Shown here piece after piece: positions 1 to 8,573 of a DNA stretch of 64,000 bases; positions within the stretch are counted from its first letter, which is position 1, and each line of letters opens with the position of its first letter. The position numbers and the translations under genes were made by a program. Under the pieces are notes generated by a model, which made no database searches, had not been told where the DNA came from, and saw only the letters and a program-made list of their open reading frames with translations. This DNA is from RBG-16-34-14 sp963727535 (lineage in GTDB: Bacteria > Bacteroidota > Ignavibacteria > Ignavibacteriales > Ignavibacteriaceae): NCBI GenBank assembly GCA_963727535.1, contig CAVSGR010000006.1, forward strand, positions 1,488,001 to 1,552,000, in the 5' to 3' direction.

Positions 1-318
1 GTTAAAGAATCATTACAATTCATTGCAAGACTACAATTGTTAAATCAATAACGTAATTACCTTCTTTGGATTGCAAAACGACGCGCTATAAACTTACTAT
101 CTGGCAATAAAATAAATTTCCACCAATTTAACCTTAGGTTTATGAATATTATTGTAAGTAAGGTTGAATATCTGGCCCTGTCTTTACGTGACAAAAACTC
201 CACATTTAACGTGCAAACTAAAAATTTAAACGCAAAATCAAGAATAATTCTTTTAATTACTTTATTATAGATAGATTGAAGCAAAGTATTATCAATAGAT
301 GTCTATCAGAATGAATAA
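1..318. other. leading non-coding stretch
   Basis: AT-rich sequence before the first gene. The only open frame, a 75-codon one on the minus strand, has no recognisable protein character and no convincing ribosome site. I see no tRNA, hairpin terminator, or copy of the 21-bp-period repeat found elsewhere in the window. It may hold the promoter of the first operon, but I cannot point to one. Confidence 0.4.
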
Positions 319-1680
319 ATGAGTGGAATTGCATTTACTTTTGTCAAAAATTTTGGAACGAAGATATTACTTCTACTTTTCTTTATCTCAATCAAAAATT
401 TCCCACAAAATTACTCTACCTGTAAGAGTTTTGATGAAATAGTTAATCTTAAAAATGGAAAATATCCTGAGGCTAAACGGATAACTTCTCAGGGTACTCT
501 TGGGCAACCAACATACAATGGGTTTTTCTTTTATAACTGTTCACCTTATGACGGGATACAGTTTGATCCGACAGGACGCTATATGCTTTGCATGCAGGTT
601 TCAATAGAAGGGAGAATAGTTGAACCAACTGATACTGCTTACATCGGGATAATCGATACAAAAGATAATTATAAATGGACAAAAGTCGGAAAATCTACGG
701 CATGGAATTGGCAGCAAGGCTGCAGACTCCAATGGATTCCGCGCTCATCGGAAGAATTTTTCTGGAACGATAGGACAGATGACGGTAAATTAGTATGCAG
801 AATTTATAACATCAGAACACACAAGGTTCGCACTTTGCCTTTCCCAATCTATACTATATCTCCGGACGGTATTACAGGGCTAACTCATGAATTCGAAAGG
901 ATGAAACACGAAGGAACCAACTATGAGGGAATTAAAGATAAAGATGCTCTTAGTTGGGCGCCTGAAGGAACAGGCATTTATAAAGTTAATATAGTCACTG
1001 GAGAAACCAAACTTATTATTTCGCTTGCAAGGATGGCTGATATCATGTTTGGTAAAGATTATTCTAAGAACATTAAAGGTACACTTTATTTTTTTCGCGA
1101 AGGTTGGAATCCATCAGGTACGCGTTTTATTGCTTTTGTAAAAGATGTTAGAAAAAATGGAACCAAAACTTACGGCTACACGATGAATGCAAATGGAAAA
1201 GATGTAAGGTTTTTCTATTCCGAACCGAGTCATCACTATTGGATTGATGATGAAACAGTGCTCGATAACGGTGTTCATATTAATCCTGAAAATAATGAAA
1301 AAGTAAGAGGATTTTTTGTTTTTAAAGATGATGGAACAGGTAAGGCCAAAGGAATGTATTGGAAGGCTCCCAATGGTCATGACAGTTTTCATAAAAATGG
1401 AGACTGGGTTTTAGCAGATACATATAATCTGCAAGGCTATCAGTATCCGTATATGTTTTATATTCCTACAAAAACATTTGTTCCCCTGGGTAAATTTAAG
1501 TTTATGTTTATGGGCAAATTTTATCCTGAGAATGCCGGCATATTTAGAGTTGACCTTCATCCCAGGTTCAGTCCTGATGGAAAGACAATTTCATTCGATT
1601 CCACACATGACGGACTTGGAAGACAAATGTACATAATGGATGTAAGTTATATTATAAATAATCCACCATTGAAGAATTGA
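319..1680 (+). CDS. exported beta-propeller protein, oligogalacturonate lyase-like (PL22-like)
   Basis: A hydrophobic N-terminus (about residues 13-26, ending near FPQN) suggests export. The rest is a run of short beta-blade repeats: AWNWQQGC near 128, then FWNDRTDDGK, a TISPDG blade, HHYWIDDE, HDSFHKNGDWVLADTY, and a C-terminal DLHPRFSPDGKTISFDS near 411. This resembles the TolB/oligogalacturonate-lyase propeller group, whose lyase members cut unsaturated or short galacturonides. I see the fold signature but cannot confirm the metal-binding histidines or lyase activity, so it could be a non-catalytic propeller. Length (453 aa) is normal for the group. It opens a co-directional run with GH172 and GH2 about 70 and 30 bp downstream. 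The ribosome site before the ATG is weak. Confidence 0.6.
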   Translation: MSGIAFTFVKNFGTKILLLLFFISIKNFPQNYSTCKSFDEIVNLKNGKYPEAKRITSQGTLGQPTYNGFFFYNCSPYDGIQFDPTGRYMLCMQVSIEGRIVEPTDTAYIGIIDTKDNYKWTKVGKSTAWNWQQGCRLQWIPRSSEEFFWNDRTDDGKLVCRIYNIRTHKVRTLPFPIYTISPDGITGLTHEFERMKHEGTNYEGIKDKDALSWAPEGTGIYKVNIVTGETKLIISLARMADIMFGKDYSKNIKGTLYFFREGWNPSGTRFIAFVKDVRKNGTKTYGYTMNANGKDVRFFYSEPSHHYWIDDETVLDNGVHINPENNEKVRGFFVFKDDGTGKAKGMYWKAPNGHDSFHKNGDWVLADTYNLQGYQYPYMFYIPTKTFVPLGKFKFMFMGKFYPENAGIFRVDLHPRFSPDGKTISFDSTHDGLGRQMYIMDVSYIINNPPLKN

Positions 1681-1748
1681 AAAAGTAGTATAGGAACAAT
1701 TAGATATTTACTTTCAGATTAGTAGATTAACTAACAAAGAGGTATTCA

Positions 1749-2918
1749 ATGAAAAGATCGTTACTTCAAAATGCAGGTATTATTTTTATTGTACTAATTA
1801 CATTTTGTATTCCATTGCATTCTCAGTCAGAAAAGTTTAATGGTTTGAATACAAATCTGGAAACTCTACCATATTTATCTGATGCTGTTACGCGCTCGAT
1901 AAGCCCGGAGAATCCTACAGGGGAAAAAGGTAAAGGGGGTATGGCTACATTGGAAAACGGAAGTGCCAAAAAAGCTGCGAGAGATTTAGGACAAGGATGG
2001 AAGGTGAATCCATATATTCATATTCAACCCGGCGAGACCGCAGTCATTGCTGAAATTGACGGCCCGGGAGCGATCCAACACATTTGGTTTACTCCATCAG
2101 GAAATTGGAGATTTACTATTTTGAGAATTTATTGGGACGACGAAGAAGATCCATCTGTGGAAGTCCCGGTGGGTGACTTTTGTGCCGCTGCGTACGGATA
2201 CCATCCAATAACATCTTTGGCAATGTGTTTAAATCCCAGCAGTGCATTCAATTCTTATTGGGTAATGCCTTTCAAAAAGAAATGCAAAATTACTATGGAG
2301 AATATTGGGGATAAGCAAATGGCATTATACTATCAAATTGATTATACATTGACGGATGTTCCTAAAGAGGCTGCGTACTTCCATGCTCAGTTTAGAAGAG
2401 TAAACCCACTTCAGTACAAACAAACGTACACAATTGTTGACAGCATTGTTGGCGAAGGTCAATATGTAGGTACGGTGTTGAATTGGCAGACAAATAATAA
2501 CGGGTGGTGGGGTGAAGGAGAAATAAAATTTTATATTGACGGGGATACAGAGTTTCCAACCATTTGCGGCACCGGAACTGAGGATTATTTTTGCGGCTCG
2601 TATGGTTTTGTCACAAGAGGTGATGATGGTAAACAGCATTTCAATGATGTTTCAACACCTTACACTGGTTTTTATGAGGTCAAATCAAATGAAATTCTAA
2701 AGGGCCAGCCCCGGTATGAAATGTATCGTTGGCATATAGTTGATCCGATACGATTTAAGAAAAATCTGAGAGTAGAGATTCAGGCATTAGGATGGCAAAG
2801 CGGGGGACGATATTTGCCTCTCCGTGATGATATATCATCAGTGGCATTTTGGTATCAAAAAGAGCCGCATCATAAATTTCCACCGCTGCCGTCAAGGGAC
2901 GAATTGGATATACAATAG
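1749..2918 (+). CDS. GH172 (DUF2961) exported glycoside hydrolase
   Basis: A signal peptide (about residues 1-26, ending HSQS) precedes a full DUF2961 domain. Diagnostic stretches are GGMATLENGSAKKAARDLG near 64, GPGAIQHIWFTPSG near 104 and GTGTEDYFCGSYGF near 274; Glu278 in TGTEDYF matches the position of a catalytic acid in GH172. Characterised GH172 enzymes act on D-fructofuranose or D-arabinofuranose linkages, and many Bacteroidota loci for furanose-containing glycans carry them. The 389 aa length is normal for a single-domain member. It sits 69 bp after the propeller gene and 30 bp before GH2, so probably in one transcript. Substrate is not readable from sequence. Confidence 0.9.
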   Translation: MKRSLLQNAGIIFIVLITFCIPLHSQSEKFNGLNTNLETLPYLSDAVTRSISPENPTGEKGKGGMATLENGSAKKAARDLGQGWKVNPYIHIQPGETAVIAEIDGPGAIQHIWFTPSGNWRFTILRIYWDDEEDPSVEVPVGDFCAAAYGYHPITSLAMCLNPSSAFNSYWVMPFKKKCKITMENIGDKQMALYYQIDYTLTDVPKEAAYFHAQFRRVNPLQYKQTYTIVDSIVGEGQYVGTVLNWQTNNNGWWGEGEIKFYIDGDTEFPTICGTGTEDYFCGSYGFVTRGDDGKQHFNDVSTPYTGFYEVKSNEILKGQPRYEMYRWHIVDPIRFKKNLRVEIQALGWQSGGRYLPLRDDISSVAFWYQKEPHHKFPPLPSRDELDIQ

Positions 2919-2947
2919 AAAAGTAATATGAGTTCAAATTAAGTATA

Positions 2948-5900
2948 ATGAGAATTAACGATCCACCTACATTTTTGTTTACGAATTACGTCTTTTGCTG
3001 TCGAATTTTTTTTATTGCTGCGTATTTCGTCCTTACACCTGAAGTTTTAACCGCGCAGGCAAAGTTTCTCCCGGCAGATGGAAAAGAGGTGATTTTTAAT
3101 CATCTATTTGCTCCGCAGGAAGGGCTGGTAAGCAGATATGAAAAACCTGAGCGTGAAGAAATTTGTTTAAATGGCTTGTGGCAATTTCAGTCTACTGGGA
3201 ATTTGAAAGTCCCAGGGGATACAATTCCGGATATTGGTAGCTGGGAACAAATACAAATAAAAATTCCATCACCCTGGAATGTAAATGGTTTTTTTGAAGG
3301 GGAGCACGGTGGTGATTTTCGTGCTTATCCATCCTATCCTAAAGCGTGGGATAGTGTGCGGGCGGCGTGGATGGGAAAAAAGGTGAATGTGCCAAAAAAT
3401 TGGAACGGCAAGCGAATCATCTTATATTTCAGTGCGGTTGCTGGAGAGTTGACTGTCTTCGTAAATGGTAAACGAGCAGGTGGGGGCTTTAAAATTTTCC
3501 TTCCGCAGACATTTGATGTGACCAATTTGATTCGAACCGGAGCGCCCAATCAAATTCTTGTGAAAGTTATTGCATCAAACGTTTTTGATAAACCCGGCTT
3601 GTACGGGCATCGTGAATATTTGTCCGGATCGTTTTGGGGTACATTTATCGCAGGCATTTGGCAAGATGTATTTTTGATTGCTGAATCTCCAATTGCTGTC
3701 AGTGATGTATTCGTACAGCCCTTGGTGAATCGCGATGAACTGGATGTTGAAGTAACAATCACCAACCAAAGTTTAACAACTGCAACAATACAATTGTCCG
3801 GTACTGTTTATCAATGGATTAATCAAGCAGACACATCAATACTTGATTTTCCTGAAGTCAAATGGAGGCTCAGTTCAGCACCAAATCTGAAACTATCTGT
3901 TCAATCTTTGACACTCACGTCAGGTGGTTCTGAAACTGTTACATTGAAAGCTGCAGTAAAAGGGCATTTGAAATTGTGGAGTCCCGATTCGCCTAATCTT
4001 TACGGATTGATTTTAAAAGTTTCCGACGGTGGCAAAACAATTGATACAAAGTATCAGCGTTTCGGCTGGCGGCAGTGTACTTTGAAAGGGAAAAATTTTT
4101 TATTGAATGGTCGACCGACTGTATTGCGGGGCGACTCATGGCATTTTTTAGGCGTACCACAAATGACTCGCCGCTATGCCTACGCGTGGTATCGGCTGGT
4201 TAAAGATGCGGGTGCAAACACAGTTCGCTTGCATGCTTCAGTCTATCCGTCATTCTATCTCGATATGGCTGACGAAATGGGTATTTTAATTATAGATGAA
4301 AGTGCCATTTGGGCAAGTGACGGTGGTCTGAAGGTCAATAGTGATGTATTCTGGCACAATTGCAGGAAACATATCGCTGGATTGGTTCGGCGTGACCGCA
4401 ATCATCCGTCCGTATTTGGTTGGAGTGTATGCAATGAAATTTTGCCGGTAATGCGCGGGGTACAGCATACACCAGATAGCCTCATCAATCACTGTCTCAA
4501 CGAAATTTCTGTTTGGGAAAATATTTGTCGATCGAATGATCCAACGCGTACGTGGATATCCGGTGACGGTGAATGGGATGCTGAAGGACGTTTGCCTATT
4601 ATCAATATTCATTACGGTAGGGAGATCGGCATGCAGCGTGCGGCCGAATCTGGGAAACCCTGGGGAGTGGGTGAAAAGAGTATGGCATACTATGGAACAC
4701 CCCGGCAGGTTTCGCAATTCAATGGGAACGAGGCGTATGAATCGGATTTGGGCCGAATGAAAGGGTTGGCTTACGAATGTTATAGTCTGCTGAGTGATCA
4801 ACAGAAATACGGCGCAATCTACCAGAGTGTTTTCAATATTGTTTGGTATGGTCTCCAGCCCCTGCCATTGGGCAAACATGATATAACTAAACAGATCAAT
4901 TTAGGTGACGGAATTTTTTTTAGAAAATTCAAAGAGGGTATTCCTGGAATGCAGCCGGAAAGATTGGGTCCGTACGTCTCAACATTGAACCCGGGCTACG
5001 ATCCGACACTGCCATTGTATCGCCCCTGGCCTATGTTTGATGCTATCCGCGATGCAAATCTCAAGAACACTCATTCACCTTGGTCCATCCGTCCGGATTT
5101 AGACGTTTCAAAACAAATTGTACCCTCCGTCAATCACAGCAGTGCAACTGCAATGTATCTACCAGAAAATGGTGATCATCTCGCAAAAGAATTGAGAAAA
5201 GCTGGAGTCGAAATATCAGCATACACTAATAGTGTAAAATCCGATATGCTGTTGGTGGACGGTTCGATTGAGGAGACATCTGTAGAGATTTTCGATTTAA
5301 AAAAGGCGGTGGATAGAATACTTGCGGATAGCGGCACGGTTTGGATTTGGAATGTCACCCCGAATGGTGCTGCCCCGATGAGCAAAATATTGGGTGCGAA
5401 AATTTCCGTTACTCCGCGCACAGCTTCTTCGTTTGTGGTCAGGCAAAAAGATTCTTTAATTGTCGGTCTGAACAACGCCGCTCTGTATTTTTCAGAAAAT
5501 GACAATTGGCTCCAAATGTCGTTCAGCCTGAGCGGTAGTTTCGTAGAAAAAGCAAAAACAATTTTAATTGCCTGCCCGGCGGATTGGCGACAATGGAACT
5601 ACAAACCAGAGCCGGTTAAGACTGCGGCACTTTTTCGTTCTGAAGTAGAACGCGCCGCTCCGCTGACAGCAATTGCAACTCGCCGAGTAGGAAGTGGACT
5701 TGTAATTCTTTGTAACCTCAGTCCAGATATCAGGTCGGCGAAAAAGAAGAATGTCATTGTAAAGCTCTTTAAAAATGAAGGTGTTTCGATTAACACTCTC
5801 AACGTTCAAAGAGAATACATTGATATAAATGGCCAGCTTATTCGTGCATTAGTTTGTGGCAGCTTCGGTGTTACCGATGTCCACGATGCGTACACTGGTA

Positions 5901-6364
5901 AACTACCGGCAGGAGAAATCAAAGAAGATAGGGTGTTGAAAAATCGACAGTGGAGGGCCGTGGATGCGAACGAAGATAGTGTTTTTGATTTCAGACATGG
6001 TCTCATCCAGGGTTCGAAGGAACATGCGTACGCATACATGGCTGTCTGGATTAAATCGTCGAAGCCACTTAACGACCTGCTTTCCGAGCCGGATTTACCT
6101 ACTTTGTCATTTACATTTAGCAGCGATGACGGCTGTGAAGTATGGCTCAACGGTACGCTACTGGTTAGTAAAGAGCGCATCGGCTCATTGAGATCGGAAG
6201 AATCTTCTATTACTCCAGTGCTTCTTAGGCTTGGATGGAATCAACTTGTGATTAAGAGTGTGCAGGATACTGGCGATTGGAAATTTACCGGAAGGTTCGG
6301 TTGTTCGGACCCGGGTTTCCTATCGGAACTTCAGTTTACCACAGAAAAACCGGTATCAGAATAA
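2948..6364 (+). CDS. large GH2-family exported glycosidase
   Basis: An exported 1138-aa GH2-type enzyme. After a signal region (about 15-37, ending LTAQA) come the jelly-roll sugar-binding domain (LNGLWQFQS near 73; GELTVFVNGKRAGG near 165), an immunoglobulin-like domain, and the TIM barrel with GKNFLLNGRPTVLRGDSWH near 383. RDRNHPSVFGWSVCNE ends in Glu497, the expected acid/base. Glu576 in GVGEKSM is a candidate nucleophile. About 400 further C-terminal residues form extra beta-rich domains. GH2 covers beta-galactosidase, beta-glucuronidase, beta-mannosidase and others; I cannot choose. Base composition looks richer in G+C than the neighbours: the 60 nt from 3601 contain 28 G/C, against 21 in the 60 nt from 9001. 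That hints at acquisition from elsewhere. Confidence 0.88.
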   Translation: MRINDPPTFLFTNYVFCCRIFFIAAYFVLTPEVLTAQAKFLPADGKEVIFNHLFAPQEGLVSRYEKPEREEICLNGLWQFQSTGNLKVPGDTIPDIGSWEQIQIKIPSPWNVNGFFEGEHGGDFRAYPSYPKAWDSVRAAWMGKKVNVPKNWNGKRIILYFSAVAGELTVFVNGKRAGGGFKIFLPQTFDVTNLIRTGAPNQILVKVIASNVFDKPGLYGHREYLSGSFWGTFIAGIWQDVFLIAESPIAVSDVFVQPLVNRDELDVEVTITNQSLTTATIQLSGTVYQWINQADTSILDFPEVKWRLSSAPNLKLSVQSLTLTSGGSETVTLKAAVKGHLKLWSPDSPNLYGLILKVSDGGKTIDTKYQRFGWRQCTLKGKNFLLNGRPTVLRGDSWHFLGVPQMTRRYAYAWYRLVKDAGANTVRLHASVYPSFYLDMADEMGILIIDESAIWASDGGLKVNSDVFWHNCRKHIAGLVRRDRNHPSVFGWSVCNEILPVMRGVQHTPDSLINHCLNEISVWENICRSNDPTRTWISGDGEWDAEGRLPIINIHYGREIGMQRAAESGKPWGVGEKSMAYYGTPRQVSQFNGNEAYESDLGRMKGLAYECYSLLSDQQKYGAIYQSVFNIVWYGLQPLPLGKHDITKQINLGDGIFFRKFKEGIPGMQPERLGPYVSTLNPGYDPTLPLYRPWPMFDAIRDANLKNTHSPWSIRPDLDVSKQIVPSVNHSSATAMYLPENGDHLAKELRKAGVEISAYTNSVKSDMLLVDGSIEETSVEIFDLKKAVDRILADSGTVWIWNVTPNGAAPMSKILGAKISVTPRTASSFVVRQKDSLIVGLNNAALYFSENDNWLQMSFSLSGSFVEKAKTILIACPADWRQWNYKPEPVKTAALFRSEVERAAPLTAIATRRVGSGLVILCNLSPDIRSAKKKNVIVKLFKNEGVSINTLNVQREYIDINGQLIRALVCGSFGVTDVHDAYTGKLPAGEIKEDRVLKNRQWRAVDANEDSVFDFRHGLIQGSKEHAYAYMAVWIKSSKPLNDLLSEPDLPTLSFTFSSDDGCEVWLNGTLLVSKERIGSLRSEESSITPVLLRLGWNQLVIKSVQDTGDWKFTGRFGCSDPGFLSELQFTTEKPVSE

Positions 6365-6386
6365 ATTAGTTTCAGTAAGGAAAGAT

Positions 6387-8123
6387 ATGAATTCAAATAG
6401 TAGGCTGACTAGAGCGATAATTACTGGGTTACTGCTGATTGTTCCGCTTACTGGATTGGCGCAGGATTATTTTCACATATCAAAAAATGAAGTTATACTT
6501 AGCAACGGAACATTCTTCAGAGATATAAAAATCGCAAATGACAGTATCTATACCGCACGTTCCTCCATTAATGAAAAAGAAAAACTCTTCATTATAAAGA
6601 GCAAAGAATTCTCGTTTCTCCTAAATGATTCACTTGTTAACGGGTTCACAGGATGGAGGTTACTGTCTACTCAGGCAATCAAAGATAAGCATTCGGGAAA
6701 TGGTGTATGCATTACCATTCAAGGGACAAGGGATTGGAATAACATTACTCTTGAGCTGAATTATTTAATGTACCCCGGACTAGCATTGGTCCGCAAATGG
6801 ATCACTGTCATCAATACGGGAAATAGAGAAATCAAAATCGAAAATCTCAACGTAGAAGATCTTCAAGTACGACTTTCTTATGCACACTCGATTGTATATG
6901 AAAATTACGGACGGATGAAACACTTAGGCAAATTTGTCGGAAATTGGGATGATCCGGTTGTTGTTGTACACGACGTTAGAGCACGACGTGGGATGGCGCT
7001 TGGCAATGAGGCTCCAGGAGTAATGAAGCGAACGGCATTCCATACTGATGGAGAAAATATCGAAATCGGATTGACTCACATCGGACAAAGTTTCCCATTC
7101 CGAAAGTGGATAGAACCGAATGAACGCTGGGAAAGCCCTAAGACGTTTGTTGCCATGTATAGTAATTCGGACGACGGGTTTGAGGAAATTAATAATACAA
7201 TAAATGAATTTGTCGTCAAATATTTGCAGCCCAGGATAATCAAGTTAAAAAACAAACCCACCTTTGTATATAATACTTGGAATCCTTTTAGATCGGCTGT
7301 CAATGATTCACTTATTCATACGGTTGCTAAAGCAGCAGCGGAATGCGGAATACAGGAATTTATAATTGATGATGGCTGGCAGATTAATGAAGGTTCTAAA
7401 ACAAACGATAAGGGTTGGGGACATAATTACGGCGATTGGTTAGTAGATAAAAGCAAATTCCCCAATGGTTTAAAATCAACCTTTGATTATATCAAGTCAC
7501 TTGGAATGAGACCGGGATTATGGATTAGTGTAGCAACAGCAACAGGTGATTCAAAAGTTTTTCAAGAACATCCTGAATGGTTTATAATCAATAAAGATGG
7601 TCAACCTGCAAATTTACATACTGAAAAACCGGATCAGGTTTATACCGCCTGTTTAGGAACAGGCTGGTTCGATTATATTAAAGATAAGATTCTCAATCTT
7701 GTAAAAAATTATGGATTAGCATATGTTAAGCTCGATTTATCAGTTGTTACAAGTGCTTATGTAAATAATGATGAAGTTTCTGGTTGCTATGCTTTAAACC
7801 ATCCTTTTCATAAAGATCATAACGAATCTTTTCTTGTCATTTATAATAGACTTTCAGAATTAATAGATGAATTACATAAAGAAGCCCCGGATTTGTTTGT
7901 CGATTATACTTATGAAACAGCCGGTAAATTACAATTGATGGATTATGCAATAGCAGAACACGCCGAGGGAAACTGGTTATCGAATTTTGAAGAACCCTTT
8001 CCGCTCGGAGCCTTACGAGTAAGGCAAATGGCCTGGTGGCGAACTCCTGCCGTACCTGCAAGTTCACTTATAATTGGTAACCTGCCAATGGATGGAGAAA
8101 AATTTGAGTTTAGTTTAAAATGA
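6387..8123 (+). CDS. GH36-like alpha-galactosidase, main part; ends at a premature in-frame TGA
   Basis: Start chosen at the ATG at 6387, which has AAGG/AAAG just upstream and leads straight into a signal peptide (ending LTGLAQD). An upstream in-frame start at 6258 would overlap GH2 and bury that signal. The encoded part has the melibiase beta-sandwich and barrel: EFIIDDGWQ near 324, GMRPGLWIS, and YVKLDLSVV, whose Asp is the likely nucleophile. It stops at TGA 8121-8123 just after MDGEKFEFSLK. The same frame then continues uninterrupted with the missing C-terminal domain to 8546. Homologues would be about 720 aa, so this is a one-codon lesion or a base-call error. It belongs to the alpha-galactosidase/raffinose-synthase-like group and would release alpha-linked galactose if intact. 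Confidence 0.85.
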   Translation: MNSNSRLTRAIITGLLLIVPLTGLAQDYFHISKNEVILSNGTFFRDIKIANDSIYTARSSINEKEKLFIIKSKEFSFLLNDSLVNGFTGWRLLSTQAIKDKHSGNGVCITIQGTRDWNNITLELNYLMYPGLALVRKWITVINTGNREIKIENLNVEDLQVRLSYAHSIVYENYGRMKHLGKFVGNWDDPVVVVHDVRARRGMALGNEAPGVMKRTAFHTDGENIEIGLTHIGQSFPFRKWIEPNERWESPKTFVAMYSNSDDGFEEINNTINEFVVKYLQPRIIKLKNKPTFVYNTWNPFRSAVNDSLIHTVAKAAAECGIQEFIIDDGWQINEGSKTNDKGWGHNYGDWLVDKSKFPNGLKSTFDYIKSLGMRPGLWISVATATGDSKVFQEHPEWFIINKDGQPANLHTEKPDQVYTACLGTGWFDYIKDKILNLVKNYGLAYVKLDLSVVTSAYVNNDEVSGCYALNHPFHKDHNESFLVIYNRLSELIDELHKEAPDLFVDYTYETAGKLQLMDYAIAEHAEGNWLSNFEEPFPLGALRVRQMAWWRTPAVPASSLIIGNLPMDGEKFEFSLK

Positions 8124-8546
8124 TTAATTGGTACACTCCCGATAGTTTTAGGTGATCCACGTAAGTTATCGGTTGAAAAAAAAGCAGAGATAAAGAAATG
8201 GTCTTTATGGATGCAAAGGATGCAAAAAAAATATAACTATATGAATTTCAGAAAAGATTTGCCTGGATTTAGCGAGCCGCAAGAAGATTCTTATGATGGC
8301 TGGATGAGAATTAATTTTGAGAATAACAGCGGTGGAATTTTTGGAATCTTCCGGCAAGGTGCTTTAGAAAAAACACGTCAGGTATTTCTAGAAGATCTTA
8401 ATCCCGACCTTACCTATATAATCAGGCTTGCGCCCGATGGAAAAGAAGTTTATAGAGCAAGTGGTAAAAAGATTATGGAAGAAGGATTCCAGGTAAAGAT
8501 GGATACTTTATACGAAGGAAAAATTTTCGAAGTTGGGTTAGAATAA
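8124..8546 (+). pseudogene. C-terminal part of the interrupted GH36 gene
   Basis: Reads in the same frame as the 6387-8123 segment. Directly after the TGA the translation is LIGTLPIVLGDPRKLSVEK, a natural continuation of the family's barrel end, followed by a C-terminal beta-domain (GWMRINFENNSGGIFGIFRQ; FLEDLNPDLTYIIRL). The first ATG, at 8211, is internal to the domain and has no ribosome site, so independent translation is unlikely. A single substitution in codon 8121-8123 (for example TCA to TGA) would account for the break. GH92 begins 28 bp downstream. Confidence 0.8.
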
Positions 8547-8573
8547 ATCAAAGAATTTTTTAAGGTAAATTTT

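Noticed and set aside
57..284. 75-codon minus-strand open frame at the window edge
   Set aside because: Low-complexity AT-rich composition, no ribosome site, no recognisable domain; looks like chance.
4286..4879. 197-codon minus-strand open frame
   Set aside because: Lies entirely inside the GH2 barrel, whose catalytic motifs are clear on the plus strand; the minus translation has no protein-like pattern.
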